In this document: positions 58,889 to 59,097 of the stretch, one piece after another
How positions within the stretch are numbered: position 1 is the stretch's first letter
Layout: every line of letters begins with the position of its first letter
Assembly: GCA_964485905.1 (NCBI GenBank)
Contig: CAZAJY010000001.1
Span: forward strand, 1 to 59,097
Source of the DNA: CAIJXO01 sp964485905
GTDB taxonomy: Bacteria; Patescibacteriota; Minisyncoccia; Phycocordibacterales; GWA1-40-21
DNA length: 59,097 nucleotides
Direction: 5' to 3'
Notes under the pieces: model-generated
What the model saw: only the letters and a program-made list of their open reading frames with translations
Told to the model about the DNA's origin: nothing
The model's database searches: none
Translations under genes and position numbers: made by a program

Positions 58889-58917
58889 TTGCAATTATAA
58901 AAGAAATGTGCTAGTAT
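58889..58917 (+). promoter_or_regulatory. Candidate rpsO promoter
   Basis: TTGCAA (58889-58894), 17-bp spacer, and TGCTAGTAT with the -10 at 58912-58917. The start would fall at or within a base or two of the rpsO ATG, so the mRNA is probably leaderless. Confidence 0.65.
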
Positions 58918-58923
58918 CTTCGC

Positions 58924-59097
58924 ATGCTTACAAAAACAAAGAAAGCAAAGGTTATAAAGGAAGTGGCAATTCACGAGACTGATACTGGCTCAACTGAAGT
59001 TCAGGTGGCTGTTTTGAGTAAGAGAATTGACGAATTGGCCTCACATTTAAAGAAAAATCCAAAGGATAATCACTCCCGCCGAGGCTTACTTGGTATG
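58924..59097 (+). CDS. rpsO: Ribosomal protein uS15 (partial, cut by window end)
   Basis: The first 58 codons of S15. The segment IHETDTGSTEVQVAVLSKRIDELASHLKKNPKDNHSRRGLLGM-type sequence is diagnostic, with TGSTEVQ and DNHSRRGLLGM. The gene continues beyond the window. pnp often follows rpsO but is not in view. Confidence 0.95.
   Translation, partial: MLTKTKKAKVIKEVAIHETDTGSTEVQVAVLSKRIDELASHLKKNPKDNHSRRGLLGM

Noticed and set aside
1..59097. Recoded UGA (glycine) as in Gracilibacteria/SR1
   Set aside because: TGA ends several well-defined genes such as the HIT gene, and core genes have no internal TGA.

Overview
The window looks like a chromosomal segment of a Candidate Phyla Radiation (Patescibacteria) bacterium, most likely Parcubacteria-like. 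The evidence is low GC overall, compact genes, type IV pilus genes with class III prepilin signals, a split ComEC, a large VirB4/TraG-type ATPase beside core genes, and many small secreted or membrane proteins without known function. TGA acts as a stop codon (for example at the end of the HIT gene), so the UGA-glycine code of Gracilibacteria/SR1 does not apply. Family names come from recognising motifs in the translations; no search was run.

Layout. 0.1-5.2 kb: ndk, a TraG/VirB4-like ATPase, map, adk. 5.2-17.6 kb, all on the minus strand: a ribosomal protein block (rplE back to rplC), then rpsJ, tuf, a secreted protein, fusA, rpsG, rpsL. The spc part stops at rplE and runs straight into adk and map. 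17.7-23.5 kb: M50 protease, rpmB, a pseudopilin with a LamG-like domain, a Cas2-like ORF between two identical palindromes, split ComEC, RNase HI. 23.6-27.3 kb: a complete diversity-generating retroelement (DGR). 27.3-30.3 kb: recJ, a HIT protein, tpiA. 30.3-39.3 kb: pilus genes and secreted proteins. 39.5-47 kb: nusA, tig, rsmE, clpP, rny, hup. 47-53.4 kb: a kinase-like gene, four tRNAs, cca, parS-like and DnaA-box sites, a probable ncRNA, xth. 53.4-59.1 kb: small membrane proteins, a Xer recombinase and the start of rpsO.

The outstanding system is the DGR. It has a reverse transcriptase, a four-helix Avd-like protein, a 117-bp template repeat (TR), and two target genes whose last 39 codons are variable repeats (VR1, VR2). 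By hand alignment, VR1 differs from TR at 15 positions and VR2 at 14, and every difference is at a TR adenine (25 adenines; none of the other 92 bases changed). Each VR is followed by an identical segment with a cruciform hairpin. Both targets have their own near-consensus promoter and a shared inverted-repeat leader. The TR has its own candidate promoter, structured 5' region and intrinsic terminator, and avd lies antisense between TR and RT. DGRs are known in this radiation; this arrangement with two targets, inverted avd and a discrete TR RNA is worth close study.

Other structure not explained by the genes: a 39-bp core repeated exactly at 17.65 and 58.81 kb, each time framed by different but self-complementary arms next to a ribosomal protein promoter; a shared hairpin leader before rpmB and hup; a promoter-terminator attenuator before nusA; a six-copy palindromic repeat that has entered rsmE in frame and supplies the end of recJ; and a promoter-hairpin-terminator unit without an ORF at 52.4-52.6 kb.
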